Assembly: GCF_030052815.1 (NCBI RefSeq)
Contig: NC_079496.1
Span: forward strand, 5,828,001-5,892,000
Origin: Hevea brasiliensis
Lineage: Eukaryota; Streptophyta; Magnoliopsida; Malpighiales; Euphorbiaceae
Length of the DNA: 64,000 nucleotides
Direction: 5' to 3'
The notes under the pieces were generated by a model that was not told the origin of the DNA, did not search any database, and saw only the letters and a program-made list of their open reading frames with translations. The position numbers and the translations under genes are program-made. Positions 63,208-64,000 of this stretch are shown here, piece by piece (the stretch's first letter is position 1; each line of letters starts with the position of its first letter).

Positions 63208-64000
63208 TTCCAGCCACCATGAAACATGATAAGAGTCCAGCTAAGGATTATAGATTAGCGCTCTTGGGAGGCACCCCAAGTTCTTTATTTTGTTTTTGTT
63301 GATTTACTTTTATTTGCATTACTTTTGTTTTAGTCTTAAATCTCCCCAAATTCAATTTTTGACATTGTTGAATTTTGTCTTTTGTAGATGTATTTCAGTG
63401 GATGAAGGTTGTTGCACTGCTGGGGAGTAACTCTTAATATGATATTTTATCCATTAACTCTTCTGAGATTGATTTATTTTCATTGCTTCCTGTGCAGGAC
63501 CCCTTCTTGGCTTATACAGAAAACTTTTAGTAAAAAGGGTCTGTAGCATATGGTATTTGCTTCTTTGTTGAGGTTGGGTGTGTAACTTTTATGTAATTGT
63601 GCTTATCATGTTAATATGATGGTAAATGGGTCATTTTAGTAGTTTTGAACTTATTTGGGTTGTGTGACTCAATGTGCACATGCTGCATTTTCTTGGCATA
63701 ACTTGGAGAGTCTATTTTCTTTTGTGGATAAGTGCAATTTTGTGCAGATTTTTATTGAGCTTTAATGTGCTAAATGTTAATTTGCAAGGTTTGAGTTGAA
63801 ATGGCATAATTCACATGTCTCTTATGCAGGACTTACTTCAACAAGCTTGTATGGTGCAATTGTGATGGATTCTACATATATTGATGTGTTTTTGGTGATA
63901 ATTTCTCATGATTTATGCTTCACAGGATTACATTTCTTTATTAGTGTATTTTTCAAACTTGCAAAACATTTTTTATTATAATCTGAATCTTGTTGAAATT
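63208..64000 (+). other. Athila 2 post-pol region (partial)
   Basis: Non-coding. AAGTCTTGGGAGGC-type and AATTCAATTTTTGACATT strings match the Athila 1 spacer at 17460-17640 in reverse, and ACTTGGAGAGT / ATGGCATAATTCAC match 16743-17200 reversed. No gene is seen before the window end. Confidence 0.65.

Larger units (their letters stand above)
58750..64000 (+). mobile_element. Athila-type LTR retrotransposon 2, pol-deleted, cut by the window end
   Basis: 5' LTR 58750-60385, tRNA-Asp-type primer site, Gag (60518-61840) and protease (61841-63207), all similar to Athila 1. After 63207 the sequence jumps to the region that in Athila 1 lies downstream of integrase (17480-17632 reversed). Reverse transcriptase, RNase H and integrase are thus missing. 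The 3' LTR is outside the window. It probably depends on other elements for movement. Confidence 0.85.

Overview
This window looks like nuclear DNA of a flowering plant, most likely a eudicot. It is AT-rich, has no bacterial-style operons, and consists of a few small genes for secreted proline-rich proteins among nested retrotransposons. The species cannot be fixed from the sequence. No CRISPR array, rRNA gene or convincing tRNA gene is visible.

Host genes. All are on the minus strand. They are a short proline-rich protein gene (3228-3740), a 92-residue secreted peptide gene (5658-5936), and a long early-nodulin-75-like proline-rich gene broken by a small deletion and a stop (46042-47495). 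Two remnants belong with them: a signal-peptide stub near 600 and a split copy at 35898-36074 plus about 43250-43450. The split copy and the long gene lie in a tandem duplication. Unit A is 29100-30586, 35255-36074 and 43058-44430. Unit B is 44450-48679 and 57133-57560. Comparing the units gives empty sites for several insertions.

Transposable elements, left to right. (1) A LINE RNase H fragment (7861-27529) was split by a copia element (7992-27284, direct repeat TCTAG). That element was itself split by a 14.6-kb Athila-type gypsy element on the minus strand (10338-24926, direct repeat CATCT). (2) A 256-bp Mutator-like foldback MITE lies at 27571-27826. (3) A 4.66-kb copia element on the minus strand (30587-35249) sits inside unit A. 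(4) A third copia element on the minus strand (36075-43052) splits the unit A proline-rich gene and carries a hAT-like MITE and an inverted tandem array of TRIM LTRs. (5) A LINE tail and a solo TRIM LTR are found only in unit B. (6) A gag-deleted chromovirus (Tekay/Del-like, 48680-57132) carries a composite TRIM in its RNase H region. (7) A second Athila-type element on the plus strand (58750 to beyond the window end) has lost reverse transcriptase, RNase H and integrase.

Most notable are the 73-bp array of self-complementary units upstream of the Athila env-like frame, with the same motif in the LTRs; the inverted TRIM array bounded by one clean 5-bp duplication; the composite TRIM with nearly identical LTRs; and the modular repeat plan of the proline-rich gene. 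Nearly all element coding regions carry stops or frameshifts.
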